From Nostoc sp. WHI (GTDB lineage Bacteria; Cyanobacteriota; Cyanobacteriia; Cyanobacteriales; Nostocaceae): a DNA stretch of 64,000 bases. Shown one piece after another: positions 25,080 through 34,858 of this stretch. How positions within the stretch are numbered: the stretch's first letter is position 1; each line of letters starts with the position of its first letter. The translations under genes and the position numbers were made by a program. The notes below the pieces were generated by a model. The model had not been told where the DNA came from, did no database searches, and saw only the letters and a list, made by a program, of their open reading frames with translations. The DNA lies in assembly GCF_015714725.1 (NCBI RefSeq), contig NZ_WBKM01000135.1:1-64000 (forward strand), given 5' to 3'.

Positions 25080-28000
25080 ATGAACCAGCTACCAGGCGAT
25101 CGCCTCTACAAATTAATACCCGCCATCTATCAAATACGAGATGTCGAAGAGGGAGAACCCTTACGCGCTTTGCTGGCCGTCATTGAACAGGAATTGGGCA
25201 TCATTGAAGATGATATTAACAATTTATATGACAACTGGTTTATCGAAACTTGTGACGATTGGGTAGTTCCCTATATTGGCGATTTGCTGGACGTGAGGGA
25301 GCTAGAGTCTAGTTCTTTTTCGACCAATCAACCACAATCTGCGCGCTCTCGATCTTATGGACAACAAGAACAACGAGCTTACGTAGCCAATACCCTGGCA
25401 TATCGCAGGCGCAAAGGCACAGCCCCAATCCTAGAGCAATTGGTACGTGATGTCACAGGTTGGCGAGCAAGAACTGTGGAATTCTCTCGCTTACTACTAA
25501 GTACGCAAAATTTGAATCACATTCGTTCTGCAAGTGCAACGGTTGATTTACGGGCAAATAGTTTACAACTGGTTGGCACTCCTTTTGAGCAACAAGCTGT
25601 TTACACAGCAGAAGTGCGACGGGCTAGCCAAGGTGGACGTTACAACGTCCCGAATATTGGGTTATTTATTTGGCGGTTGCAAAGTTACCCAATTGAGCGT
25701 AGCACCGCTCGTGTAGCGCCTTTTAGACTTGATAATGAGCCAACAGGACGGTTTTACACGTTTAATCCCCTTGGTTACGATGATGTACCGCTATTCAACC
25801 AACCCCAAAAAGAGACAGATATTGTCACCCTGGCTCAAGAAATTAATTTGCCAGCCGCTTTACGCTACCAACCTTTAGCGAATGAACTCAAACAGCGGCG
25901 ACAGTTACGCTTACAAGGGAAATCTATAGAAGGAATTCGCTACTTCGACAGCGATCCGGTAATTCAAATCTTTGTAAATGGACAGCAAAACCCGATTCCA
26001 CCAGAAGAAATACTAATTTGTAGTTTGTTAGAGATACAAGAAAATCAGCAAGAAGAATCGAAGCCTTGGCGCTTTGTAGAAGTTGATTCTGAACTGAGTC
26101 TGGATGATACGGCGTTACCGACAAAAACTGTTGCCGTCGATCCCGAACTGGGACGCATTGCATTTCTCGATCGCATTCTTCCCCAACGAGTAGAAGTAAG
26201 TTATCTCTATGCTTTTAGTGATGACCTTGGTGGAGGGACTTACAGTCGTGGTGTCACTAAAAATGATTTGCTTGATGCTTCTGCGCCAAACCAAACAGCA
26301 TCTTTGACCAATCCTTTATTGTGGGAGGTTGAGCAAGCAATTTCTGCCGAGCAAAATCCTCTAGCTACAGCAGTCCAAGCATGGAATCAGACTGTATCTG
26401 CTTGGCAATCTTTACAAAATGGCACTCATATTCGCCTCGCCTCGATTACTGTTCATCCCGTTCGGGAAATTAAACCAGGCAAAAAACTGCAACGTTTTGC
26501 TCCTGGGATTGTGAACAAAGGGTTGGATGTTGTTCCTGGTTGGTGTAATACAGAGATATGTGTCACTCCAGGATTAGCGATCGATTCTCAAGGAAGATGT
26601 CTGCAAATCAGAGTGAAGGAAACCGTTGATCTGAGTGAGATTGATCTGAGTAGTTATCCCAATGGCACGGGTCTTTTAGTTATTAGCTATCGGGCAGCTT
26701 TGCAAGAAAATAATTACCAACTTGATGTTGTTCCTGAAACGGCTATTGATGATACTGGCTATCCTCAAGGAACGTTTATTCCCTTGGCAAAATTGGTGCA
26801 TTCCCGTCATGGAATAGAATTGGATAAGAGTGTTCGCTACTCGTTCCAAGCGGGGATTGTGCAGGGGCTGGAATTTAAAGTGCGTCCAGGTACTTTAGAA
26901 GCTGTGATTACAGCCGGAACTGCAATTGATCACCAAGGTAAACAGGTTGTAGCGGCCACTGCAACCTACATTAATCTCAAATCTTGTCAGGGACTGAGTG
27001 GATGGTTGGCTGTTTCCAAAAATACTCAAGACAGCCGTGCCATAGGTTTTATCAAAAATATCCGAGATGGACAAAGATGGCCATTAAGCTTCATTTCAGC
27101 AGCAAACGCAAATATAAATCAATATATTTATCTAGCTCATCTCAATGTTCCGCAAGTGAAAGTTAGCGTTGAATCTGTCGCTGATATTCATGGGCTGGAC
27201 GTGATTGCACAGGGAAATAAAATTACAGTTACGGCTGGTAGTGTTAAAAATACTGAAGGAGAAGAAATTAAGCTAGAGCGAAATTATCAGTTTGACTTGA
27301 GTGCTTATGCAGCTCGGCAATTAGTATTGTTCATTTCCAGCCAGAAAAGACAGGGATTCCCGATTAAACCTGTTTCTCATGACGATAATCAAGACTGGCA
27401 GCAACTTGGTATTGTCTCGGAAATACCGAAACAATCAGATACAGGAATTATTCTGATTAATGACAATCTCAGATATACGGGAGATTTAGAAATTGTTATC
27501 CCACAAGCACGACGCTTGAAAATAGTAGCAGCAGATGGTTGGCGATCGCATATTCAAGGCAATGTGTTTGTTCAAGGTACAGCACCTCGCGATCAACTAA
27601 ATCAAGGAGAGTTGCTTCTCGACGGATTGCTCATTGAAGGACAAGTCATAGTTCTACCCGGCAATTTGGAACGGTTGGAAATCAATGATTCTACTCTCGT
27701 TCCAGAACAAGGTGGCTTACAAATCCTCCAATCAGCACAAGAACTCGATTCTTGGAAATCGTCTAACTCGGATCAAGAAGATGGCTTCGATCTAATTGCG
27801 ATCGCGATCGTCATGCTTACCTTTATCCAGGAATGGTTACGCCCTAAAACCGGAGCAATTCGTCCACCTGAAGAATTTTTGCGTCAGCTAACGCAACTTC
27901 TCATGCAGCAAATCAACCAATTGAGGACAGAAATCTGGCAAACACTTGTCCCTAATGGCTATTTAGATGATTGGCATTGTTTACCCTGGGTTCAACTGTC

Positions 28001-30023
28001 GTCACAAACAACTGCACAACAAGATAATTCTCGTTTGGAAATTAGCCTCAATCGCAGTATCTGTGGTTCACTGGTTGATTTCACAGGAACTATTTCGCAC
28101 CTGAAAATAGAAGCTTGCATCATCGATAAGGGACAGCCGAGAAATAATATTGCAGAAACTAGTGGTGTAGCAATCTCATTTCCTGGTGCAGCAGCCGACA
28201 TTTTCAACACAACTGTTTTGGGTATGACTACTGTTAGTCAAATAGAAGTTAGCAACAGTCTGTTCATTGAAAAAGTCACTGTTGCCCAAAACCAGATCGG
28301 TTGCATCCGCTTTTCTCATATACCCGAAGGTTCGCGTACACCCAGCCGTTATCAGTGTCAGCCTGATTTAGCATTTCAAGAGGCGTTGAATCCCCTACCA
28401 GAAGCGATCGCATCAGTTGCGATCGCCGACGGCAAAGCGCAGCCCATCGCACCGCAAAATCAACAACTATTTATAGGAACAGCAGGCAGAGGAGTGTTCC
28501 GTTCCCAAAATAATGGTGCAACTTGGCAAGCTGTCAATCAAGGATTAACAAATCCTTACGTTGCTACAGTTTTAGCGTATACCCAAGATGGAATCGGTGA
28601 AGTTTTGTTAACAGGTACTACAGGGGGAAAAATCTTTCGTTCTCTCAATTCTGGTAATAATTGGACTTCTCTAGATGCCACCGGAACGAATGCAACAATC
28701 ACGATTTTACGTCAATATGATTGGCCTTTAACCGGAAACTTAGTTGAACAAGGGCAAATCCAAATTAATCGCCTCCTTTGCCCAGCTGAATGCCGCATCG
28801 GTGACACGATCGCAGTAGAAAATCAAACGCAAGATAGACAATCCCGTGAGATTATCGCTATCAATATTGACGAGTCTGCTGAAATAACAACCTTAATTTT
28901 AAATGCTCCGTTTGATAATTTATCAGGCACAATCAACTTTTTTGTCAACACTCTACTAGCAGCAACGGCTGGGGATGGCATTATTCGTGGCAATGGCAAT
29001 GCTGAGAACTGGATATCTATTAATACAGGACTCACTAATAGAGATGTCAGAACATTAGAAGTTTATTTTGATGGCTCAAAAGGACAATTAGTTGCAGGGA
29101 CAGCAGGTGGCGGGGTTTTTCAAATTATTCATAATGAATCTGAAGATAAGTATGGCGATCGCTGGATACCCATTAACAAGGGCTTAAAGAATTACTACAT
29201 TACTGCGTTGATACTTGATGCTGATGAGATAATAATTGGTACATCAGGCGGAGGGATATTTTATTTTAACGATTCTGAAGGATGGATAGCCATTAATCAG
29301 GGGCTAAATAGTTTAGATATTACTGCGTTAGTCAGTTATCAAATCACTGGCACAGTATCTATCGAAGTATCTATCGAAGGCACGGCTGTAACTGGTGTCA
29401 AAACCTTTTTTAAAGAAGAAGGACTGCACCCAGGAGACGCGATCGCGATCGCAGGAGAGACGGGAAAAATCAGATCAATTGATTCTAATACACAGATCAT
29501 CCTTGAACCGACTTTGCCATCAGACTTAACAGGAGTGAAAACTTATAACCCAATCTATAATTTATTATTAGCTGCTACCTCAGATGGTAAAATATTTCGT
29601 TCTGTCAATGGCGGTAATTGGAGGCAATTAAGTCTAGATTTAAAAGGTTTAGATATTACCGCATTAACAGTTAATACTAGTAATGAAAATCTATTTGCGG
29701 GTACAGCAGCAGGAAGTATGCTCAGGTCTGAAAATGCCGGTGACAGTTGGTTAGCTATTAATGAAAAATTAACAAATGTAGTAGAAAAGTTACAAATAAT
29801 GGAGCGATTGCAACCACTATTTACTTCAAAAAATTATGGCGATCCAGGCTATGCCCAACTTAGACAAAACAGTGCTTCAGAAATCCGTACCGGCAGCGAC
29901 GATAAAGCTGAAATGGGTGCTTTTAACGCTCTCAAACAACCTCAGCGAGAGACTAACTTGCAAGCAAATTTAGAAGAATACTTACGTTTTGGTTTAGAAG
30001 CAGGAATTTTCTACGTTACTTGA
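25080..30023 (+). CDS. Baseplate protein, gpI-like, with inserted beta-propeller and beta-helix-like region
   Basis: A 1647-residue protein. The N-terminus (YKLIPAIYQIRDVEEGEPLRALLAVIEQELGIIEDDINNLYDNWFIETCDDWVVPYIGDLLDVREL) is the gpI-type tail protein seen in eCIS baseplates. A long beta-rich middle follows, including a parallel-helix-like stretch (about residues 780-1090). A second propeller is at about 1130-1560, with seven GVFRS/GTAGG-type blades and two copies of the small beta module inserted between blades. The C-terminus has the conserved EMGAFNALKQPQRETNLQANLEEYLRFGLEAGIFYVT end. Start ATG 25080 has AAGGA about 10 bases upstream. It links the wedge to the fibres or outer surface. 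Confidence 0.85.
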   Translation: MNQLPGDRLYKLIPAIYQIRDVEEGEPLRALLAVIEQELGIIEDDINNLYDNWFIETCDDWVVPYIGDLLDVRELESSSFSTNQPQSARSRSYGQQEQRAYVANTLAYRRRKGTAPILEQLVRDVTGWRARTVEFSRLLLSTQNLNHIRSASATVDLRANSLQLVGTPFEQQAVYTAEVRRASQGGRYNVPNIGLFIWRLQSYPIERSTARVAPFRLDNEPTGRFYTFNPLGYDDVPLFNQPQKETDIVTLAQEINLPAALRYQPLANELKQRRQLRLQGKSIEGIRYFDSDPVIQIFVNGQQNPIPPEEILICSLLEIQENQQEESKPWRFVEVDSELSLDDTALPTKTVAVDPELGRIAFLDRILPQRVEVSYLYAFSDDLGGGTYSRGVTKNDLLDASAPNQTASLTNPLLWEVEQAISAEQNPLATAVQAWNQTVSAWQSLQNGTHIRLASITVHPVREIKPGKKLQRFAPGIVNKGLDVVPGWCNTEICVTPGLAIDSQGRCLQIRVKETVDLSEIDLSSYPNGTGLLVISYRAALQENNYQLDVVPETAIDDTGYPQGTFIPLAKLVHSRHGIELDKSVRYSFQAGIVQGLEFKVRPGTLEAVITAGTAIDHQGKQVVAATATYINLKSCQGLSGWLAVSKNTQDSRAIGFIKNIRDGQRWPLSFISAANANINQYIYLAHLNVPQVKVSVESVADIHGLDVIAQGNKITVTAGSVKNTEGEEIKLERNYQFDLSAYAARQLVLFISSQKRQGFPIKPVSHDDNQDWQQLGIVSEIPKQSDTGIILINDNLRYTGDLEIVIPQARRLKIVAADGWRSHIQGNVFVQGTAPRDQLNQGELLLDGLLIEGQVIVLPGNLERLEINDSTLVPEQGGLQILQSAQELDSWKSSNSDQEDGFDLIAIAIVMLTFIQEWLRPKTGAIRPPEEFLRQLTQLLMQQINQLRTEIWQTLVPNGYLDDWHCLPWVQLSSQTTAQQDNSRLEISLNRSICGSLVDFTGTISHLKIEACIIDKGQPRNNIAETSGVAISFPGAAADIFNTTVLGMTTVSQIEVSNSLFIEKVTVAQNQIGCIRFSHIPEGSRTPSRYQCQPDLAFQEALNPLPEAIASVAIADGKAQPIAPQNQQLFIGTAGRGVFRSQNNGATWQAVNQGLTNPYVATVLAYTQDGIGEVLLTGTTGGKIFRSLNSGNNWTSLDATGTNATITILRQYDWPLTGNLVEQGQIQINRLLCPAECRIGDTIAVENQTQDRQSREIIAINIDESAEITTLILNAPFDNLSGTINFFVNTLLAATAGDGIIRGNGNAENWISINTGLTNRDVRTLEVYFDGSKGQLVAGTAGGGVFQIIHNESEDKYGDRWIPINKGLKNYYITALILDADEIIIGTSGGGIFYFNDSEGWIAINQGLNSLDITALVSYQITGTVSIEVSIEGTAVTGVKTFFKEEGLHPGDAIAIAGETGKIRSIDSNTQIILEPTLPSDLTGVKTYNPIYNLLLAATSDGKIFRSVNGGNWRQLSLDLKGLDITALTVNTSNENLFAGTAAGSMLRSENAGDSWLAINEKLTNVVEKLQIMERLQPLFTSKNYGDPGYAQLRQNSASEIRTGSDDKAEMGAFNALKQPQRETNLQANLEEYLRFGLEAGIFYVT

Positions 30024-30033
30024 GGAGAGTCGA

Positions 30034-33000
30034 ATGAAAGGCGATTTTAGCCGTTTAACTTTTGATAAAAATAAGCATTATACCAGTGTTCGGATGCAGC
30101 AAGGTCGCCTGCAACTTGATTCAGACTCGAATGAACAAGTAGATATTCAAGCACATCTGTATCGCACTCAAGTAGTAGATTTGATTGGTGCAGAAAGTGG
30201 CGTACCGAGCAGCGAAAATGACACTGGTGAGCCTTACAGAGATAGTTTTAAAATCAGCGTCGCGCCTGATGGTGATGATTTAGCGATCGCCCCTGGACAT
30301 CTCTACGTCAACGGTACGTTGTGTGAGTTAGAAGCTACTGAGATTGATTTTGAAATTGCACCCTCCCCTACTCAACAAATTATTAAGGTAAAAACTCTAA
30401 TAGTTGATGGTCGGAAGTTTGCTAAAAATCAATGGGTTGAAATTCTTCCGGCTAATAAGCAATTTCTCCAAATTGAGCAAGAGATTGACACCCAAACATT
30501 ACAACTGTCTTTAAGCGGTAAAGTTGAAAATCCTGGTCAATTACGCCGGATTGTAACTTATAAAACTCAGCCTGATTATCCCAATCCTGAACATTACAAA
30601 AATGGGTTGCATTTTGTCTATGTCGATGTTTGGGAACGCCATATTAGCACTGTTGAAGACCCTGAACTTCGTGAAGTAGCGCTGAATATTCCTGATACAA
30701 CAACCCGGACTAAAACAGTTTGGCAATTGCAGTTACAACCATTGAATCGCCAACTTATTCAAGATTTGACTGCTGATGAACCTGATGAAAACAAACTGTT
30801 AGACAAGCTAAAGCAGCTTAGTATTAAGGAATTGGATCAAGCTTTTAATACTTTTTGGAATAGTGTACAAGTAGACACTAAGCCAGATATTTGGCAACAA
30901 AACTTTTTCCCTGAAAGGTCATTGCAAAAGTTTCATGAGTTAATACAAAATATTACGCGATCGCATCAGGAAGAACTGCAAAGCTATTTCCAGAACATTG
31001 CAACAATAGAAAATACTAAAAAAACTTTACAAACGGATTTTGATGAGTTTTTGAAACCATCAACATTAGAGCCAACAGCAAAGACAGAAAAAGTTAATAA
31101 TTTTAATCAAGAACTGGAAAAAATTACAACGCCAGATCAAAAACAAGTGCAGGAGTTACTGGGAAAAATTACAATACCAGAACAAGATAAATTATTAGAA
31201 AATATTACAGAATTAGACAAGAAGAAACAAGAAATCTCAGATGATTTTAATAATTTACTAGAGCAGATTGTTGTACCCAAACAGCAGCCTTCTCAAGAGA
31301 AATTCAATAATCTTTTAGAGAATATCCCAAAAACAGATACAAATAAAAAACAAAACTTGATCGAGAAAATTGGGAATATATTAGAGATAGCTAAAACTTT
31401 AGAGCAGAATAAACAATCTTTGCGAGATACTTTTAATCAGCTTTTAGCTAATCTTATAGCATCAAAGCCAAGCCTTAAAAAAATAGTAGCCTACGAAAAA
31501 GATGAAGTTAATCCTGAAAATTTAAATGACTCAGAGTGGAAGGACTTAATTCAAGAAGTATGGCAAGAATTTCTCCAGAGAAAAAAAGGGCGGCAGGCAT
31601 CTATGAACGCCTGTGCAAAACTATGTGCTTCTTCTAACAGCGCAACTTCAAATGGTAGGGGTTATCAACGATTAGAAAATCAACTTTACCGAGTTGAAAT
31701 TCACGATTTAGGTCAGGTTGAAAAGGCAAAATTTAAATGGTCTCGTGATAATGGGAGCATTGTCAGTGCCATTGAAAATTCCAAAAATATTAAAGACGGC
31801 TTTATTACCATTCGCAAATCTGCTCAGGATGCCTGGGCTAATTCCAAAACTGGACAGTGGATTGAGATTCTGGATGAAGAAAGGGAGTTAAAAGGCTTAC
31901 CGGGCGCTTTAGCTCCTTTAAAGAGAGTTTTGGATACCAAAATCGAGTTTGATTTTTCTAGAAAAGAAGGTGAGATTCCTGAACAGCCAACAAAAGTGCG
32001 ATGTTGGGATCATACGACCAAAGAGGCTTCTATTTTGACTCGTACAGAATGGGTTGAGCTAGAAGCTGGAATTAAAGTCAAATTTGACGACAAATCTGAA
32101 TACACGACTGGTAATTATTGGCTCATTCCAGCTCGGACTGCAACCAACGATATCGAATGGCCCGATGATCAAGCAGAACCTAGAGACAAACGTCAACCGC
32201 TATCTCAACCCACTCTAGGAATAAATCATGACTATTGTCTTCTTGCTACAGTTCAGATTGACGACGGCAAGTTTATTCCAATGGGCGATAAAAATGATCC
32301 GCAATCTTTAAAGGATGAGCGTTTTATTTTTCCACCTTTAGTACGTGCCTTTGACAGAGCAGGAGGTAAGATAGAAGGTGATTTGACTGTATTAGGAAAA
32401 GTTGGTATTGGGGTTGAAACAGCGATCGCACGATTACAAACTCAAGCCACTGGATTTGTTAAGGCTGAAGGAAAAAGCATTACCAAAATCGAAGATACAA
32501 CTGTAACCGTAAATGATGCAACTGGACTACATCAGGGTGACTGGTTAAGAGTTGACAATCAACAAGTAATTATCACTGAAGTTCAAAACACAACCTTAAC
32601 TATTGAGCCAAAGTTACCTAATTTTCCATCCAACACAGGAGAAACAAAGGAATTTGAGTATCAACAGCCAATTGCCCGATTTACAGATGATCAAGGCAAA
32701 GATAAATTGATTATCCTTGCCAATGGTAATACCGGAATTGGCACATCTACTCCTCAAAATGAACTCGAAGTAAAAGGCGTAATTAAAACAGAAGAACTTA
32801 TTACTAATAAATTAAATATTCCTGGTGAACTGGCAGCAGGAATATTTCGAGGTGCAACATTTCAAATTGCTAAAAACCCAACTTCTACAACCCCAGAAAA
32901 TTATGCTTCATTGGAGATTCAAGACAATCCTAAACGAGTTGAGTTTGTAGCAAATCAAGCAAATGTTTTTACATTCACTAATAATCAGGTTGGGATTGGG

Positions 33001-34296
33001 GCAAGCAACCTAACTTGTAAATTTGGGGTATTGGGTAACGTCGCTATTGGCGATAATAACTATCTACAATCAAACACTATTCCCGCAGAAGGTTTAATTG
33101 TCAAGGGTTCGGTGGGAATTGGCATTCCAACGTCGAAAAATAAACTTGATGTATTGGGTGGAGTCGCAATTGGTAATTTTGCTGGTCAACAAGAATCTCC
33201 TAGTAATGGCTTGATCGTAAGTGGCAAAGTTGGTATCGGTGTAGGAACATTTATCTCGGTTCCTGATGCACAGCTTTATGTCAAGGGCGGTGTTTTGAGA
33301 ATTAGCCGCGACGTAGGCTTGACTGAACAATATGTGCAAATCGGACGCAAATCGGATGTTGGTGAACAAGCTTGTGATTTTGAGACAAACTGTTCTGAGT
33401 ATAAATTCGATAAGGCGATCGCAGCTCCTGCTTTTATCGGGGATGGATCAGGATTAACTGGAGTTGTCAGAACAACAGCAGATAATACATTTACTGGCGA
33501 CCTAACAGTTACTCAGAATGTCTTACTTGCAACTGAAAACACTCGCAAAGTTGGTATAGGTATAGCTGATTCTCAAAATGTGCAGGCAACATTACACGTT
33601 GCTGGTTCAATCAAGGTAGACGATAAGATAAAATGCGATCGCTTAATCATAGGCAACGATCCGCCTCAAAATAACCTTCTAAATGATGCAAAATTTTATT
33701 TAGATGGCAACCTTTATGTAGAAGGTCAACTTTATGCAACAGACATCATTTCTACAGATACCATTAATGCAAAAAACCAGACAGTTAAACTATTGAGGTC
33801 TGTAGAGATACTAGGAAACACTTTTAAACAAATTTCATCAAGAACCTTAAAAGAAGAGATAGGAAATTTATCTAGCCAAGAAGCTGAACAACTCCTGCAA
33901 ACTCTTCAGCCAGTAAAATTTATTTATACAGGAGATAAAGATAAAAATTTACATGCAGGATTTATTGCCGAAGATACACCTGATTTATTAACCTCAACTG
34001 ATAAACAAGCAGTCAAACTGCTAGATATTGTTGCAGTTCTGACAAAATCTGTCAAAGACCAACAAGCAAAAGCTGAAGAATTAGCTGAAGTTATTAAAAA
34101 TCAACACAACGAGCTTGAGTCTTTACAAGCAAGACTAAAAGAATTAGAAGAAGGCGATTTGGCAACTCGGCAATCATCAGTTTTGTTTGCCAATTCTCTT
34201 GAAGAGCCAGTTAGGCGATCGCTCAATACATCCAGGCGTACCGAATTATCATTTTACCAAAGATTGAAACGATTACTTCGTCGCTTTTGGCGCTGA
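30034..34296 (+). CDS. DUF6519 tail fibre with C-terminal S74 intramolecular chaperone
   Basis: A 1420-residue fibre-type protein. The N-terminal DUF6519 domain (MKGDFSRLTFDKNKHYTSVRMQQGRLQLDSDSNEQ) is interrupted by a helical, coiled-coil-like insertion at about residues 245-500, then resumes with GYQRLENQLYRVEIHDLGQ. A fibre shaft with GKVGIG-type repeats follows. It contains one copy of the small beta module (about 800-885) that also occurs in the propeller proteins. The C-terminus has the peptidase S74 chaperone (SSRTLKEEIGNLS around 1268-1277, Lys1273) and a coiled coil. S74 domains fold the fibre trimer and then cleave themselves off. GGAG precedes the ATG at 30034. It probably decides receptor or membrane binding. 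Confidence 0.82.
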   Translation: MKGDFSRLTFDKNKHYTSVRMQQGRLQLDSDSNEQVDIQAHLYRTQVVDLIGAESGVPSSENDTGEPYRDSFKISVAPDGDDLAIAPGHLYVNGTLCELEATEIDFEIAPSPTQQIIKVKTLIVDGRKFAKNQWVEILPANKQFLQIEQEIDTQTLQLSLSGKVENPGQLRRIVTYKTQPDYPNPEHYKNGLHFVYVDVWERHISTVEDPELREVALNIPDTTTRTKTVWQLQLQPLNRQLIQDLTADEPDENKLLDKLKQLSIKELDQAFNTFWNSVQVDTKPDIWQQNFFPERSLQKFHELIQNITRSHQEELQSYFQNIATIENTKKTLQTDFDEFLKPSTLEPTAKTEKVNNFNQELEKITTPDQKQVQELLGKITIPEQDKLLENITELDKKKQEISDDFNNLLEQIVVPKQQPSQEKFNNLLENIPKTDTNKKQNLIEKIGNILEIAKTLEQNKQSLRDTFNQLLANLIASKPSLKKIVAYEKDEVNPENLNDSEWKDLIQEVWQEFLQRKKGRQASMNACAKLCASSNSATSNGRGYQRLENQLYRVEIHDLGQVEKAKFKWSRDNGSIVSAIENSKNIKDGFITIRKSAQDAWANSKTGQWIEILDEERELKGLPGALAPLKRVLDTKIEFDFSRKEGEIPEQPTKVRCWDHTTKEASILTRTEWVELEAGIKVKFDDKSEYTTGNYWLIPARTATNDIEWPDDQAEPRDKRQPLSQPTLGINHDYCLLATVQIDDGKFIPMGDKNDPQSLKDERFIFPPLVRAFDRAGGKIEGDLTVLGKVGIGVETAIARLQTQATGFVKAEGKSITKIEDTTVTVNDATGLHQGDWLRVDNQQVIITEVQNTTLTIEPKLPNFPSNTGETKEFEYQQPIARFTDDQGKDKLIILANGNTGIGTSTPQNELEVKGVIKTEELITNKLNIPGELAAGIFRGATFQIAKNPTSTTPENYASLEIQDNPKRVEFVANQANVFTFTNNQVGIGASNLTCKFGVLGNVAIGDNNYLQSNTIPAEGLIVKGSVGIGIPTSKNKLDVLGGVAIGNFAGQQESPSNGLIVSGKVGIGVGTFISVPDAQLYVKGGVLRISRDVGLTEQYVQIGRKSDVGEQACDFETNCSEYKFDKAIAAPAFIGDGSGLTGVVRTTADNTFTGDLTVTQNVLLATENTRKVGIGIADSQNVQATLHVAGSIKVDDKIKCDRLIIGNDPPQNNLLNDAKFYLDGNLYVEGQLYATDIISTDTINAKNQTVKLLRSVEILGNTFKQISSRTLKEEIGNLSSQEAEQLLQTLQPVKFIYTGDKDKNLHAGFIAEDTPDLLTSTDKQAVKLLDIVAVLTKSVKDQQAKAEELAEVIKNQHNELESLQARLKELEEGDLATRQSSVLFANSLEEPVRRSLNTSRRTELSFYQRLKRLLRRFWR

Positions 34297-34382
34297 ATTT
34301 AAAGACATTTAATTTAGATAAAGTGCCTCAATTTTTACTAAGTAATTACAGAAAAACAACTCTTAAAAAAGGAGAAAGATAA

Positions 34383-34823
34383 ATGTCTATTATCAATGTC
34401 GGTTTAAGCATCCAAGTAGAAGGAGTCCCACAAATTCCTGTTCCTAATGTCAAAATCGAGGTCGAAGCTTATGACAAGATTGAAGTCAGTGTCAAAGCCG
34501 GTTCTGATTTAATTGTTGACGTTCAACCAGGTGAAAAAGCAGTCAGTTTTTTGTTGATTAAATCAAGCATATATACTTCTGCAAATGCAGCAGATGATAA
34601 AAAACTGACCTATCAACCTGATGGTAAATCAGCCATAAATTTGGATAATCCTCAAGTTTCTTTAGGTGTAGAATCAATCGCGGCTCTACTAGGTAAAGTT
34701 CAAAAAATTACATTTTCCAATAAACTTGCAGGTTCTGAAGGAAAAGAATCTGAAACAGCTGTGATTGAAGTGTTGGTTGGACGTGATGCAACACCTACTC
34801 CAGCACCTTCACCAACGCCTTGA
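34383..34823 (+). CDS. Unknown injection-system protein, 146 residues
   Basis: Family not recognised. The product is beta-rich (MSIINVGLSIQVEGVPQIPV), has no Cys, and ends with a short Pro/Thr tail (TPTPAPSPTP). It lies between the fibre and the sheath, with AAGGAG just before its ATG, so it is certainly expressed with the operon. Position and size would fit a minor baseplate, collar or inner-sheath accessory protein; no motif supports a choice. The sheath start (34859) is 36 bases downstream of its stop. Confidence 0.6.
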   Translation: MSIINVGLSIQVEGVPQIPVPNVKIEVEAYDKIEVSVKAGSDLIVDVQPGEKAVSFLLIKSSIYTSANAADDKKLTYQPDGKSAINLDNPQVSLGVESIAALLGKVQKITFSNKLAGSEGKESETAVIEVLVGRDATPTPAPSPTP

Positions 34824-34858
34824 TCTTATTTTCAGCCATCCCATCAGGAGGAATTTTT

